From Methylosinus sp. Sm6 (lineage in GTDB: Bacteria; Pseudomonadota; Alphaproteobacteria; Rhizobiales; Beijerinckiaceae), in assembly GCF_019802345.1 (NCBI RefSeq), contig NZ_JAINDZ010000033.1:1-51525 (forward strand): a stretch of DNA of 51,525 nucleotides, read 5' to 3'. The notes beneath the pieces were generated by a model. That model saw only the letters and a list, made by a program, of their open reading frames with translations, did no database searches and was not told where the DNA came from. Every line of letters starts with the position of its first letter. Position 1 is the stretch's first letter. Below are positions 1 to 8,785 of this stretch, in pieces. A program made the position numbers and the translations under genes.

Positions 1-40
1 GATTAGAATCAATGTCATGCGCTTGTACAACCAATTTTTG

Positions 41-75
41 TGCCGGACAGCCGTGGGACAAGCCCGGCCATGACG
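41..75 (-). repeat. dispersed intergenic repeat, family C, copy 1
   Basis: Read on the minus strand this stretch runs CGTCATGGCCGGGCTTGTCC, then CACGGCTGTCCGG. Closely similar copies lie near 13487-13520 and at 51456-51490 (plus strand). Such GTCATG-G-CCGGGCTTGTC units are frequent between genes in Hyphomicrobiales. There is no coding potential. Confidence 0.6.
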
Positions 76-102
76 GCCTCCTGGAAATGTGTGACTCCCT
101 TA

Positions 103-149
103 GCCCTAGAGGGGGGAGGGTCGAACCGCGCAGCGATTCGGGGTGGGGT
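103..149. repeat. dispersed intergenic repeat, family E, copy 1
   Basis: A GGGGGGAGGGTCGAACCGCG block is followed by CAGCGATTCGGGGTGGGG. It resembles 22804-22841, which has the same GGGAGGGG-C-GGAGCGCGCAGCGATCCGGGGCGGG layout. The two copies lie downstream of a gene end and in a leader region. No function can be read from the sequence. Confidence 0.45.
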
Positions 150-202
150 TTCACGGCAAAGACTCGGGGAGCCCCCTTCCAGGGCGCCGGCCTCGCCTCG
201 GA

Positions 203-1108
203 TCAGGAAATATAGCTGAGATAGGGCTTGTAATAGGGCAGCACATGCCGCATCGGCGCGCCCCCCCACAGCCCGAGCGCAATGAGCAGATTATAATAGA
301 CATTCTTGGCTGGCATGCCGCGCAGGACGGCGGCGACGCCCCTGGCGACGCTGCTCCGCGTGTGCCAGTCGACATTGAAGGAGAGCGAGCAGTCGAGGCT
401 TCTCACATGGTGCAGCACGCCCGGCGGCATATAGAGAAGGTCGCCCGCCTCGACGACGACCTCGGCGCGCCGCGCGTCGCGGAAGAGCGGGAAGCGATCG
501 AAGTCCGGGCGTTCCGCATCGACGCCGCACCAGCGCCAGTCGCGCGGATAGCATTTGGCCAGATCCTCGTGCGGAACCAGAATGAAGCGCTTGCGGCCCC
601 ACACCTGGAAGAACAGATTGTGCGTGAGCAGGCAGTCGAAGTGCAGAGGCGTGAGGCTGGCGGTCGGGCCGAGAAACATCTGGGCGAAGCTGGTCCAATG
701 CGCGCCGTACCAGCGCGGGAAGAAGGCGCTCGGAAAAGGGGCGAGATCGAGCGCGGCGCCCGGCAGCATGCTGGTCAGGGGAATATCGTGAAGATAGGCG
801 GGCGTCGCGGCCTCGCCGCCCGCGGCGACGAGACGCTCATGAGCTTCGAGGCCATCGATATAGGCGTCGAGCCGCGATCGCGTCACCCGAATGCCCGTCG
901 CGCTCCACTCTTTCAGAACGACCGGCCTGCCGCCGGCTTTTTCGCGCAGGCCGGAGAGAGTCCAATGCGCGAGCGCATCGCATCGAGACAAGGCGCGGCG
1001 CAGGACGACCGGGCGTCGCCGCGCCACATGGCTGCGCATGAACTCCTCCGGCGAGAGCTCGTCGCGCTCCTCGACCGCATAGCCGTTCGAGCTGGTCACC
1101 TTTCGCAT
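203..1108 (-). CDS. cupin-like (JmjC/Cupin_8 family) Fe(II)/2-oxoglutarate oxygenase-like protein
   Basis: A 301-aa protein of the JmjC/Cupin_8 fold, a family of Fe(II)- and 2-oxoglutarate-dependent hydroxylases. The HxD metal-binding motif is visible in TPLHFD, and the distal histidine lies in PPGVLHHV about 110 residues later. The surrounding PVVLRR and GRKRFILVP segments fit the double-stranded beta-helix core. The reading frame can be extended to a GTG at 1243, but the first ATG is at 1108, only 4-10 residues before the conserved core. A GGAGG sits immediately against this ATG, which is closer than usual, so the start is not certain. The gene is divergent from lysK. The substrate is unknown; family members hydroxylate proteins or small molecules. 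Confidence 0.8.
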   Translation of the reverse strand: MRKVTSSNGYAVEERDELSPEEFMRSHVARRRPVVLRRALSRCDALAHWTLSGLREKAGGRPVVLKEWSATGIRVTRSRLDAYIDGLEAHERLVAAGGEAATPAYLHDIPLTSMLPGAALDLAPFPSAFFPRWYGAHWTSFAQMFLGPTASLTPLHFDCLLTHNLFFQVWGRKRFILVPHEDLAKCYPRDWRWCGVDAERPDFDRFPLFRDARRAEVVVEAGDLLYMPPGVLHHVRSLDCSLSFNVDWHTRSSVARGVAAVLRGMPAKNVYYNLLIALGLWGGAPMRHVLPYYKPYLSYIS

Positions 1109-1287
1109 CCTCCAAACCGGGCGGCTCGGCGCGCCCAAAGTCGCGCCGCCCTCCTCGGAAGACGACGCGCCGTTCCCGAGGATGACGCCAGTACGCCGAT
1201 TTTTTTCGCTTCGCCGCGCCGCGTTGACGCGCGTGGCGCGCACCCATAGTGTGCGCGCCTTCTTCGCAACCGCAGCAAAGCGACGCC

Positions 1288-2976
1288 ATGCCCACGCCCG
1301 ACTCTCTGCCCGCCGATCTTCTCGAAGCCGCCCGCGTCTCGCCGGCCTGGCCGTTCGAAGAGGCGCGCAAGCTCGTCAAACGCGTGCAGGAGACCGGGCA
1401 GACCAGCGTGCTGTTCGAAACCGGCTACGGCCCCTCGGGCCTGCCGCATATCGGCACGTTCGGCGAGGTGGCGCGCACCAGCATGGTGCGCCACGCTTTC
1501 GAGATTCTGACCGAGGGCGAGATCGCGACGCGCCTCCTCGCCTTCTCCGACGATATGGACGGGCTGCGCAAGGTTCCGGACAATATTCCCAACAAGCAGC
1601 TGGTCGCCGCCCATCTCGGCAAGCCGCTCACGAAGGTGCCGGACCCGTTCGGCACGCACGCCAGCTTCGGCGCGCATAATAATGCGCGGCTGCGCGCCTT
1701 TCTCGACGCCTTCGGCTTCACCTACGAATTCGCCTCCTCGACGGAATATTACGCCTCCGGCCGCTTCGACGTCGCGCTGCTGCACATGCTGGCGCGCTAC
1801 GACGAAGTGATGAAGATCATGCTGCCGACCTTCCGCCAGGAGCGCGCGGCGACCTATTCGCCGTTTCTGCCGATCCATCCTGAGACCGGGATCGTGATGC
1901 AGGTTCCGCTCGACGCGATCGACGCCGCCGCCGGGACGATCTCCTGGCGCGATCCGCAGACGGGCGACGCCTTCGTCACCCCGGTCACCGGTGGCAAGTG
2001 CAAGCTGCAATGGAAGCCCGACTGGGCCATGCGCTGGTATGCGCTCTCGGTCGACTACGAAATGGCGGGCAAGGACCTCATCGATTCGGTGAAGCTGTCC
2101 TCGGCCATCGTGCGCGCGCTCGGCGGACGCCCGCCCGAAGGCTTCAATTACGAGCTCTTCCTCGACGAGAAGGGCCAGAAGATTTCAAAATCCAAGGGCA
2201 ATGGGCTGACGATCGAGGACTGGCTGACCTACGCCAGCCCCGAGAGCCTCGCCCAATTCATGTATCAGAAGCCGACCGCGGCCAAGAAGCTCTACTTCGA
2301 CGTGATCCCGCGCAATGTCGACGACTATCTCTCCTTCCTCGAGGCCTATCAGCGGCAGGCGTGGAAGGAGCGGCTCGGCAACCCCGTGTGGCACGTGCAT
2401 TTCGGCGCGCCGCCGGAGCCGGAGACGCTCGCCCATGCCGGCGAGGCCAAGGGGACGACGATCTCCTTCTCCATGCTGCTCAACCTCGCGACCGTCGCCA
2501 ATGCCGAGGACCCTTCGGTTCTCTGGGGCTTCCTGCGCCGCTATGCGCCGCAGGCGTCGCCGCAAGATCATCCGCGGCTCGACAAGCTCGTCGGCTATGC
2601 GGTGGCTTATTTCCGCGACTTCGTCCGGCCGGCCAAGCGCTATCGCGCCGCCGACGAGGTCGAGCGCGGCGTGCTGACGGCTCTGTCCGAGACGCTCGCG
2701 GCTCTGCCGAGGGACGCGAGCGCCGAAGAGATTCAGACGGCGCTCTATGATGTGGCGCGCGCCGTCCCGCGCTATCAGGACTTCAAGGCCAAGGGCGCGA
2801 CGGTGGAGCGGCCGGGCGTGTCGAATGATTTCTTCAACATGCTCTATGAGGTTCTGCTCGGCGAGAGCCGCGGCCCGCGATTTGGCTCCTTCGTCGCCCT
2901 CTTCGGTATCGAGGAGACGCGCGGTCTCATCGCCGAGGCGCTCGCGGGAAAGCTGGCGACGCCGGCCGCGCAATAG
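1288..2976 (+). CDS. lysK: lysyl-tRNA synthetase, class I
   Basis: Class I LysRS (562 aa), the archaeal-type enzyme that alphaproteobacteria use instead of the class II LysS. It charges tRNA-Lys with lysine in the cytosol. The HIGH-type signature is seen as PHIGTF near residue 50 and the KMSKS-type loop as KISKSKGNG near residue 297. Both belong to the Rossmann catalytic domain, followed by the helical anticodon-binding cage. Length matches the family (about 530-560 aa). The ATG at 1288 was chosen over an upstream in-frame ATG at 1249 because the extra 13 residues look like leader. The gene stands alone, divergent from the cupin-like gene and convergent with the MipA gene. Confidence 0.96.
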   Translation: MPTPDSLPADLLEAARVSPAWPFEEARKLVKRVQETGQTSVLFETGYGPSGLPHIGTFGEVARTSMVRHAFEILTEGEIATRLLAFSDDMDGLRKVPDNIPNKQLVAAHLGKPLTKVPDPFGTHASFGAHNNARLRAFLDAFGFTYEFASSTEYYASGRFDVALLHMLARYDEVMKIMLPTFRQERAATYSPFLPIHPETGIVMQVPLDAIDAAAGTISWRDPQTGDAFVTPVTGGKCKLQWKPDWAMRWYALSVDYEMAGKDLIDSVKLSSAIVRALGGRPPEGFNYELFLDEKGQKISKSKGNGLTIEDWLTYASPESLAQFMYQKPTAAKKLYFDVIPRNVDDYLSFLEAYQRQAWKERLGNPVWHVHFGAPPEPETLAHAGEAKGTTISFSMLLNLATVANAEDPSVLWGFLRRYAPQASPQDHPRLDKLVGYAVAYFRDFVRPAKRYRAADEVERGVLTALSETLAALPRDASAEEIQTALYDVARAVPRYQDFKAKGATVERPGVSNDFFNMLYEVLLGESRGPRFGSFVALFGIEETRGLIAEALAGKLATPAAQ

Positions 2977-2992
2977 TGCGCGGCCGCAAGGC

Positions 2993-3814
2993 TCACCAGG
3001 CGAAGCCGCGGATCTCGAAGGACTTCGCGATCGAGAGGCCGGCGGTGAACTGATTGCGCGAGCCGAGATCGGAGGGGATCGGGCTCGCGCCGACGCTGCC
3101 GGTCAGCCGCTGCAGGCCGCCATAAATGGTCGCGTTCAGGTCCTTGGTGAAATCGTAGCGGAAGGTGGCGAGCCCGCCCGCCGAGGTGAAGCCGCCGGTC
3201 GCCTCATAGGGCGCGAGCCGGCCGTTGAGAGCCGACTCGGCGGGTGTCACCGAAAAATAGGCGTTCGCATAGCGATTGTCGCCGAGGCTGATGCGCGGCC
3301 CGATCGACACGGTGGCGCGGCCGTCTCCGCCGAAAATATCGGCGCCGAGAGCGGCGACAAACCCCTCATGGCCGTCGATTCCCTGCCTCAGCTCGGCGCG
3401 GGTGCGAAAATGGTCGCCGGCGCGATATTCGATGAAGCCGCCGATCTCATGGGTGAGCGAGACGGAGTGCACGCCGGTCAAGCCGTCGCGCTGGCCGCGC
3501 TTGAACACGAAATTGGCGACCGGCCCGAAGCGCAATCCATGCGTGTCGACGAGCGCGAAGCCGAAGCCGTCGTCCGGCGTCGAGAACAGCTCCGGCTCGC
3601 CGATGCGGCGAATGTCGATGGCGGGGAAAGGATAGGGCCGCAGCCTCGCCGAGCCCGGGAAGCTCGGCGCCAGCGCGCCGATGCCGCGCAAGGTCACGAT
3701 CCAGCCGCCCGGAACCGCGGCCATCGGCGAATCACCCGCGTGGCCGGCGCTAGCCCCGGCGAGAAGCGCGAAGCCGAGCGCGGTTCGAATGGCATGCGAG
3801 CGCGTGAGCGGCAA
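2993..3814 (-). CDS. MipA/OmpV family outer-membrane protein
   Basis: A 273-aa MipA/OmpV-type beta-barrel. An N-terminal signal peptide (about residues 1-26, ending GHA-GDSP) precedes a mature protein rich in alternating aromatic and glycine beta strands (GGWIVTLRGIG, FRYDFTKDLNATIYGGLQRL). It ends in an aromatic residue (FAW), as outer-membrane barrels do. MipA proteins were described as scaffolds for murein synthases; other members take part in outer-membrane stress or drug responses. The start is a TTG at 3814 with a strong Shine-Dalgarno (GGGAGGA, 6 nt spacing), so translation begins at a non-ATG codon. It is convergent with lysK and separated from it by 16 nt. The exact role is unknown. 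Confidence 0.85.
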   Translation of the reverse strand: MPLTRSHAIRTALGFALLAGASAGHAGDSPMAAVPGGWIVTLRGIGALAPSFPGSARLRPYPFPAIDIRRIGEPELFSTPDDGFGFALVDTHGLRFGPVANFVFKRGQRDGLTGVHSVSLTHEIGGFIEYRAGDHFRTRAELRQGIDGHEGFVAALGADIFGGDGRATVSIGPRISLGDNRYANAYFSVTPAESALNGRLAPYEATGGFTSAGGLATFRYDFTKDLNATIYGGLQRLTGSVGASPIPSDLGSRNQFTAGLSIAKSFEIRGFAW

Positions 3815-4068
3815 GATCGGTCCTCCCTCGGGCGACGTAACCCAATGTTCACATTTTATCAGCCCGCGGCCCGAGGCGCCACAACCCGTCCCGGCCTCGG
3901 TTCAGCCAGCCAGTCTACACGCAGTTGCGGCAGCTTCGTGGTGTGGCCCGCGCAGGCGCGGGCCGCAGCATCCGGCGGCGCAACGACAAGGTGCAGAACG
4001 AGCGGCGTCGCCCCTGCGGCGGCGCCCTTGCGTTGACGGCCGTTCTCGCCGAGGCTAAGTTCGCCTCC

Positions 4069-5064
4069 ATGCCGCACGCCGAAAACCAAAGCTCGAGCCC
4101 GTCTCTTTCGACGCCCGCCGCCGCGGACTCTCTCGACACGCCTGCTGCGGCGTCGACGCCTGTCGGCGCGAGCGCTCCCGCCGCTGCGGCCACGCCGAAG
4201 CCCGCGGCGCCCGCCGCCGCCAGGCCGACGCCCGCTGCAAAGCCCGCGGAGCCGCCGTCGGCAAAGCCGCCCGCCGCGCCCGCCGCCGCAGCCGCTCCCA
4301 GACCCGCCGCAAAACCCGCGCCGAAGCCCGGCGAGAGGCCGGCCCGTCCACCGGGCGCAGGCGCGCCGAAGCCGGCTGCGCCGCCAGCGGCGAAGCCGAA
4401 CCCTGCCGCCGAAGCTCAGAACGCCGCCGCGCCGGCGCCTGCCGCTGCCGCTCCCAAGCCCGCGGCGGCCCCTAGGCCTGCCCCTGCCCCTGCCCCTGCC
4501 CCGGCGGCGGCCTCTGCTGCTGCCGCCCCTGCTTCGGCCAAGCCTGCCGCCGAGACCGACCTCGCGGCTCGGATCGCGGCGCTCACGGCAGAAAAGGACA
4601 AGATCGCCGCGGATGCGCGAGCCGCCGCCGAAGCGGCGAAGAAGGAACTGAACGCCGCGCGCGCGCAGATCGCCTCGCTCACCGCAGAGAAGGCGCAAGC
4701 GCAGACTCAGCTCGAATCGGCGCGCGACGACCTGCGCAAGCTGACGGACCCCGCGGCAACCGGCGACGCGGCTCGGGCGCAAGAGCAGATTCGGCTGCTC
4801 ACCGAGGAGCGGAACCGGCTCTCGGCCGATTTCGCGCGCGTGTCGGCCGCGGCCGAAGCCGTCGCCCTCGAGCTCGCCGCCGCTCGCGAGCACATCGCCG
4901 GACTGAGCGAACTTCGGGATCGCGCCGGCGCCGAATCCGCCGAGATCCGGGCCTGGGCCGAGAATGTGCTGGCCCATGCCAATCGTCTGCACGAGCGGCT
5001 GCAATTGCTCGATGGAGAGAGCCTGACGGCCTTCATTCGGCGCCGCTACTTCCGCCGGGGCTGA
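4069..5064 (+). CDS. Ala/Pro-rich protein with C-terminal coiled coil
   Basis: A 331-aa protein of unknown function. Residues 1 to about 165 are a low-complexity Ala/Pro/Lys linker of AAAPKPA-type repeats. From about residue 165 a long heptad-bearing coiled coil follows (LAARIAALTAEKDKI, LTAEKAQAQTQLESARDDL, LTEERNRLSADFARV), then a short basic end (FIRRRYFRRG). No signal peptide or membrane segment is evident. The frame opens upstream at a TTG (3925), but that segment is Arg-rich and resembles non-coding sequence, so the ATG at 4069 is preferred. Such proteins often act as structural or cell-envelope linkers, but nothing here shows which. The complementary strand also has a long open frame, a consequence of the GC skew. 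Confidence 0.7.
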   Translation: MPHAENQSSSPSLSTPAAADSLDTPAAASTPVGASAPAAAATPKPAAPAAARPTPAAKPAEPPSAKPPAAPAAAAAPRPAAKPAPKPGERPARPPGAGAPKPAAPPAAKPNPAAEAQNAAAPAPAAAAPKPAAAPRPAPAPAPAPAAASAAAAPASAKPAAETDLAARIAALTAEKDKIAADARAAAEAAKKELNAARAQIASLTAEKAQAQTQLESARDDLRKLTDPAATGDAARAQEQIRLLTEERNRLSADFARVSAAAEAVALELAAAREHIAGLSELRDRAGAESAEIRAWAENVLAHANRLHERLQLLDGESLTAFIRRRYFRRG

Positions 5065-5068
5065 GACC

Positions 5069-5117
5069 GAGCCGCCGCGAGCGCCAGGGCTGTTCGCTCG
5101 CGAGGACGTGGCGGCTC
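5069..5117. terminator. bidirectional hairpin between convergent genes
   Basis: GAGCCGCC at 5069-5076 pairs with GGCGGCTC at 5110-5117, and inside it GCGAGCG (5077-5083) pairs with CGCTCGC (5095-5101). The structure lies just after the coiled-coil gene and touches the stop codon of the convergent cyclo-ligase gene. There is no T tract, so factor-independent termination is only likely, not shown. Confidence 0.45.
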
Positions 5118-5694
5118 ACACGGCGATCAGCTCCCGCTCGGTCAGCAGGAAATCGAGCCGTTGGTCGTGCGGCTCCGTCGGCACGGCGTCCGCCTCCTGA
5201 CAGGCGTAGGCGACGCCGATTGCGATGACACGCTTCTTCGCGCGCAGCTCGGTCAGGGTCGCATCATAAATGCCGCCGCCATAGCCGAGACGACTCCCCT
5301 TGCGGTCGAAGGCGGAAAGCGGCGCGAACAGGATGTCGGGCTCGAGCGCCGGCTTGTCCTCCGATGGCTCGGAAAGGCCAAAAGGACCTTTGACCAGTTC
5401 GTCGCCCGGCGTGAAGGCGCGGAAAATCAGCGGACGGCGCACCGACGTCATCACCGGCAGAACCGTCGCGATCCCGGCCGCGGCGAGCGCCTCGATGAAG
5501 GGGCGCGTATTGAGCTCGCTGCGAATCGGCCAATAGACGGAGACGACATCCTCGGCGCGCAGGGCCAGCTCGCGCGTCAACGCCAGCGCGCGCTCGGCGA
5601 CGCGCAGAGACGCCTCATGAGCTTCGTGCTGGGAAACGAGATCGCGGCGAGCGAGCGAGCGCCGGCGCAGGTCGGTCTTGACGTCGGCGGACAT
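5116..5694 (-). CDS. fau: 5-formyltetrahydrofolate cyclo-ligase
   Basis: MTHFS/YgfA family (192 aa): ATP-dependent conversion of 5-formyl-THF to 5,10-methenyl-THF, part of cytosolic one-carbon metabolism. The family signature is clear near the C-terminus as DRKGSRLGYGGGIYD, with the nucleotide and folate loop. The SVYWPIRSELNTRPFI segment matches the N-terminal core. The frame extends to an ATG at 5742, but that codon lies in the 3' end of the 6S RNA gene, so the start at 5694 (MSADVK) or 5703 is preferred; no strong ribosome site separates them. A 6S RNA directly upstream of this gene is a conserved arrangement in proteobacteria (ssrS-ygfA), which supports both calls. Confidence 0.93.
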   Translation of the reverse strand: MSADVKTDLRRRSLARRDLVSQHEAHEASLRVAERALALTRELALRAEDVVSVYWPIRSELNTRPFIEALAAAGIATVLPVMTSVRRPLIFRAFTPGDELVKGPFGLSEPSEDKPALEPDILFAPLSAFDRKGSRLGYGGGIYDATLTELRAKKRVIAIGVAYACQEADAVPTEPHDQRLDFLLTERELIAV

Positions 5695-5741
5695 GAAACC
5701 CATTCGTCGAGAGAAGCGCGGGCCGCGTGAGCCGTGGGACA

Positions 5742-5882
5742 TCGATCCCGGGAACCTACAACGTAGGTGGGCGCCGTAGTGACCGAGCCCACGGGCAAGG
5801 CCAGGGACAGCTCCCTTGGAGATCGATAAGGCCCCGGGGAATTAAAGTCCGACACGCACCCCGCAGCGCCGCTAATACAATG
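5742..5882 (-). ncRNA. ssrS: 6S RNA
   Basis: Read on the minus strand, the region contains hallmark segments of alphaproteobacterial 6S RNA in order: ATTCCCCGGGGCCTTATCG, then CAAGGGAGCTGTCCCTGG (a hairpin), CCTTGCCCGTGGGCTCGGT, CACTACGGCGCCCACCTACG and TTGTAGGTTCCCGGGATC. CCTAC-GTT-GTAGG forms the 3' hairpin. 6S RNA binds the sigma-70 RNA polymerase holoenzyme and mimics an open promoter in stationary phase. It sits upstream of and co-oriented with fau, as in E. coli. Ends are approximate: the 5' end lies somewhere between 5865 and 5890. A short open frame over it (5756-5944, minus) is not a gene. Confidence 0.85.
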
Positions 5883-5962
5883 TAGTCCGACGAGGAAGCG
5901 AGCGCCAGAGGCATTCGATCGCGGAGGCATTCGATCGCGGACATGGGCCGCCCCCTCGGCGG

Positions 5963-6730
5963 CTACGAAGAATTCGACACGACCATCGACGCGAGGCCGC
6001 CGACGAGATGCGCGGAGCCATGCGCGAGGACGGCCGATTCCAAGCCGAAGCGCCAGTAGAGCCAACCGAATGCGAGGCCCGGCGCCAAATTGGCGATCAC
6101 GACCGCGCCGACCAGCCATGCGGGGGGCTGGCCCACCACGCCGTAGAGGACTGGCAAATGCCCTAAGCCGAAGAGAATTGCCGCGACGACGATCGCGGAC
6201 CAGAGGACCCACGGGGCCGGCGCGGCGGGCGCGCCGCTCAGCCGCCAGAGCAGCCAGGCGACGAATGTCATCAGGCCCCATCGGCAGATGATCTCCTCGC
6301 TCAGCCCGCCGTAGAGAATTTTCGTGATCATCGGGGGCGTCACGGCGAGCATGCGCTCCACCTCCGGGCCGTCCAATGAGAGGAAATAGGGCTCGGTGAC
6401 CGCTGCATACCCGGCGAGCAGCAATCCGACGATCGCCGCCACGACGATCGCCGGCCCCGATTGCCGCTGCAGAATCCCCAGCGCCGCCGAGGCGTCGCCT
6501 TGGGCCGCCGCGCGGAGCGCCGGCGCGTCGAGCGAGACGCGCTGCGCGAGCGCGGAGCCGATGAACACCGCCACGATGACGAGAACGCCCGGCTGGATCA
6601 AAGACAATCCGCGGATCGCCATGGGCGGCAGGTTCACATCGGTGGGAGCCAATGTCTCCACAGGCGTCAGCATCAAGGATAGGACGCCGAGAAGTCCGAG
6701 AATCGAGAGAAGAAGAGAAAAAAGCATCAT
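5963..6730 (-). CDS. CPBP family intramembrane metalloprotease
   Basis: A 255-aa multi-pass membrane protein of the CPBP (CAAX protease and bacteriocin-processing, Abi) family. The motifs lie in transmembrane helices: EExxxR as SEEIICRWG (motif 1), FGLGHLP (motif 2) and a downstream HGSAHLV. These Glu and His residues form the glutamate/histidine protease site of the Rce1-like fold. About six to seven hydrophobic segments are seen, starting with MMLFSLLLSILGLLGVLSLM. Bacterial members cleave or protect against peptides or prenylated substrates, but the target here is unknown. It is downstream of the PH-domain gene on the same strand (88-nt gap), so the two may be co-transcribed. Confidence 0.85.
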   Translation of the reverse strand: MMLFSLLLSILGLLGVLSLMLTPVETLAPTDVNLPPMAIRGLSLIQPGVLVIVAVFIGSALAQRVSLDAPALRAAAQGDASAALGILQRQSGPAIVVAAIVGLLLAGYAAVTEPYFLSLDGPEVERMLAVTPPMITKILYGGLSEEIICRWGLMTFVAWLLWRLSGAPAAPAPWVLWSAIVVAAILFGLGHLPVLYGVVGQPPAWLVGAVVIANLAPGLAFGWLYWRFGLESAVLAHGSAHLVGGLASMVVSNSS

Positions 6731-6818
6731 CGCAGCTTTCTGACGGTTTCGCGCGAGCTGAACGCGCCACGATCGCTCGAACGGCCACGGCGGCCGAGGC
6801 GCTTTCGAAGTTGTTCAT

Positions 6819-7340
6819 TCACTCTTCGGAGGCGGCGGAAAGCCGTGCGCGAAGCGCCGTCTCGAAGCTCGCCGGATCGTCGGGGCTAATGAGCAGCTCC
6901 CGGCTGGTCCGCGGCTTGATCAAGACGAGGTTCGACAGATTCGTGGCGTAATAGTCTATAGAATTCTTGAAGGCCGAGGAGCTGTAGACGCCGTAATAGC
7001 CGCCGAACCCGCCCGAGCCGAACACCCGCATCTGCGAGCCCATGTCGCTCGAGGACACGCGTTTCGCAAATTCGATGTCGTGCAGCGCGAGGCGCCGCGG
7101 GCCGATGGCTCGATCGATAACGAGCTCGTCCTCGGTGATGGCGTAGCCGGTCGTCCTGAACAGCCAGCCGACCACGAACAATCCGAAGACGAGGCAGGCC
7201 ACGGTCCATGACCATACGCCGAGGCGGTCTCTGTTGGCATACAAGGTATTCAGCGCGAAAAGGATGCCGAGCGCCGTAACGGTGCTGATGATTCGCGCGA
7301 GATTGTCCAGAGACGCCGGGAAACGCAGGATATCTCCCAT
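6819..7340 (-). CDS. bacterial PH-domain membrane protein
   Basis: A 173-aa protein. Two adjacent hydrophobic helices (about residues 15-34 and 43-62: TVTALGILFALNTLY, WTVACLVFGLFVVGWLF) precede a beta-rich segment (TTGYAITEDELVIDRAIGPRRLALHDI ... LVLIKPRTSRELLISPDDPASFETAL) typical of bacterial pleckstrin-homology-like domains (YIFTHDxLxI and the closing LISPxDPxxF are recognisable). Members are membrane-attached and of mostly unknown role. An AGAGGAAAG ribosome site directly precedes the ATG at 7340. The CPBP protease gene follows on the same strand. Confidence 0.75.
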   Translation of the reverse strand: MGDILRFPASLDNLARIISTVTALGILFALNTLYANRDRLGVWSWTVACLVFGLFVVGWLFRTTGYAITEDELVIDRAIGPRRLALHDIEFAKRVSSSDMGSQMRVFGSGGFGGYYGVYSSSAFKNSIDYYATNLSNLVLIKPRTSRELLISPDDPASFETALRARLSAASEE

Positions 7341-7388
7341 CTTTCCTCTCTATAGACGCCGCGACGCTCCGGCCGCCACATGCTTTCA

Positions 7389-8615
7389 TTACGATCGATT
7401 TTCGCGCCGCCGGCGACTAAAGTTTTCCATTGAATTATCGCCGACCAGCGCCGGTGCGGCGTCGATCATATCATCGTTCTCGATAGGCTCTAAGCTCTCG
7501 AGCAGCGGCGAGGATATGCTGGGCAGCAGCTCGTCGTCAAGGAATCGCGCAAGCAAAAGGTCCGGCACCAGCTCTTGAAAATGCTCCGCTACGACCTTGC
7601 GAACCTTTGGATCGAGATAGGCGCGCAGACAAGCTTGACACTTATGTGCATACGCGTTTTCCCACGCGATGGTCTCGTCCTTCGTAGCCGCCCATTGCAG
7701 TAGCTTCACAGGCCCCATAAATTTCATCCAGATCTTGACATAGTCGTCTTCGGCGACGGCGGTCGCCTCCCGCAGGAAGTCGTCTCCTCGAGCCATGCCG
7801 ACGTTGAGTTCTGCAATCGCCCGTTGACCAAGGCCGCAGCATCCAGCGATAATTCCATCGGGATATAATGTGTAATGACTGAGGACGCTCTCGCAACCCA
7901 TCGAGGCTCCAACGTTGCTCGCATTCAGCGCGCGAGCGGGGTCCATCCCTTCGGATTCGTAGGGGTCGAGAGACATCCAGGGATTTTCTGTGATATTGTC
8001 GGCACGAATGCAATCGGCGCGTATAATTTCAGGGTGCTGAAGCAGTGTCTCTTTGCTGATGAGCTTCTCGGCTCGGGTCTCGACCATGATGTGGACCGTC
8101 AGATTCCGAGCCCTCGAAGCAATAATACCCGCGACGACTCGCTCGATTGGAACATATTTGGCGTGTTCGTCGCCAGTGCTAAAATTGATTTCCGTCAATC
8201 CCGCCCCGACAAGCTGGTCGAGCATTCGGCCCGTCGTTGCTTCCACTGCCCAATGCCCATTGGTGACAAGGCGCGTTGGCATGCCTAGCGACGCCGCATG
8301 GGAAATGGCGCGCAAAAGATTGTCCCAGAGCAGGGTGGCCTCGCCACCCGTGAATACGACGATCTGGAAATTCAGCACCTTCGCTTGGTCGATCGCGTTC
8401 AGCATGACGGAAAGCGGAAGATTGGAAATCTTGCATCGGCCGACGAATGTTCCGCAGTCATTGCAGCGGGCCGTGCAGGCGCTTGTCGGCATGATGGTGA
8501 GAGAGCGGGGATGCGCGTGCTGGACGGAACCGCGCGACTGACCCGCACCCTCGGCCGCAGGAGGCAGGTCTTCGACAAAGTTATCCAGGTCTTCGACAAA
8601 GTTATCTGAGCACAT
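7389..8615 (-). CDS. radical SAM protein, probable peptide/protein-modifying type
   Basis: A 408-aa radical SAM enzyme. Residues 47-54 read CTARCNDC, the CxxxCxxC ligand set of the [4Fe-4S]-SAM cluster, preceded by LTIMPTS (first beta strand). TGGEA at residues 89-93 is the SAM amino-group contact. Extra cysteines at 241, 259, 260, 326 and 329 (GCES, AGCCGLG, HKCQACL) sit where SPASM/twitch proteins bind auxiliary clusters. This suggests an auxiliary Fe-S site, although spacing does not match SPASM exactly. The last 80 residues are acidic and lack known motifs. Residues 4-10 and 11-17 (DNFVEDL twice) come from a 21-bp tandem duplication. It lies 170 nt downstream of the LSNP-motif protein gene on the same strand, in AT-richer DNA. 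Substrate unknown. Confidence 0.85.
   Translation of the reverse strand: MCSDNFVEDLDNFVEDLPPAAEGAGQSRGSVQHAHPRSLTIMPTSACTARCNDCGTFVGRCKISNLPLSVMLNAIDQAKVLNFQIVVFTGGEATLLWDNLLRAISHAASLGMPTRLVTNGHWAVEATTGRMLDQLVGAGLTEINFSTGDEHAKYVPIERVVAGIIASRARNLTVHIMVETRAEKLISKETLLQHPEIIRADCIRADNITENPWMSLDPYESEGMDPARALNASNVGASMGCESVLSHYTLYPDGIIAGCCGLGQRAIAELNVGMARGDDFLREATAVAEDDYVKIWMKFMGPVKLLQWAATKDETIAWENAYAHKCQACLRAYLDPKVRKVVAEHFQELVPDLLLARFLDDELLPSISSPLLESLEPIENDDMIDAAPALVGDNSMENFSRRRRENRS
8566..8607. repeat. 21-bp tandem duplication in the radical SAM gene
   Basis: The 21-bp unit AGGTCTTCGACAAAGTTATC plus one base occurs twice head to tail (8566-8586 and 8587-8607), differing only in the last base. It encodes DNFVEDL twice at the extreme N-terminus of the radical SAM protein, before the catalytic fold. 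Confidence 0.9.
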
Positions 8616-8785
8616 GGTGGTCTTCTTTCAATTCGAATTTCGGATATGAACGTCTGATCGCGCGGCATCTACTCGACGGTACGGAGCGCGGATCGAGTCT
8701 CGACCTCGATCACGGCGCTCCGCGCCGGCACTTTTCGCAGCATCGCGGGAGCCGGCGCGCGACTGCCTCGATGTCGAGCGATGGC

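Noticed and set aside
3859-5004. A 381-codon Gly/Arg-rich frame antisense to the coiled-coil gene
   Set aside because: It is the reverse of Ala/Pro codon repeats; the sense strand gives a coherent coiled coil.
5756-5944. A 62-codon frame upstream of fau
   Set aside because: It lies on the 6S RNA gene; the RNA signature explains the sequence better.
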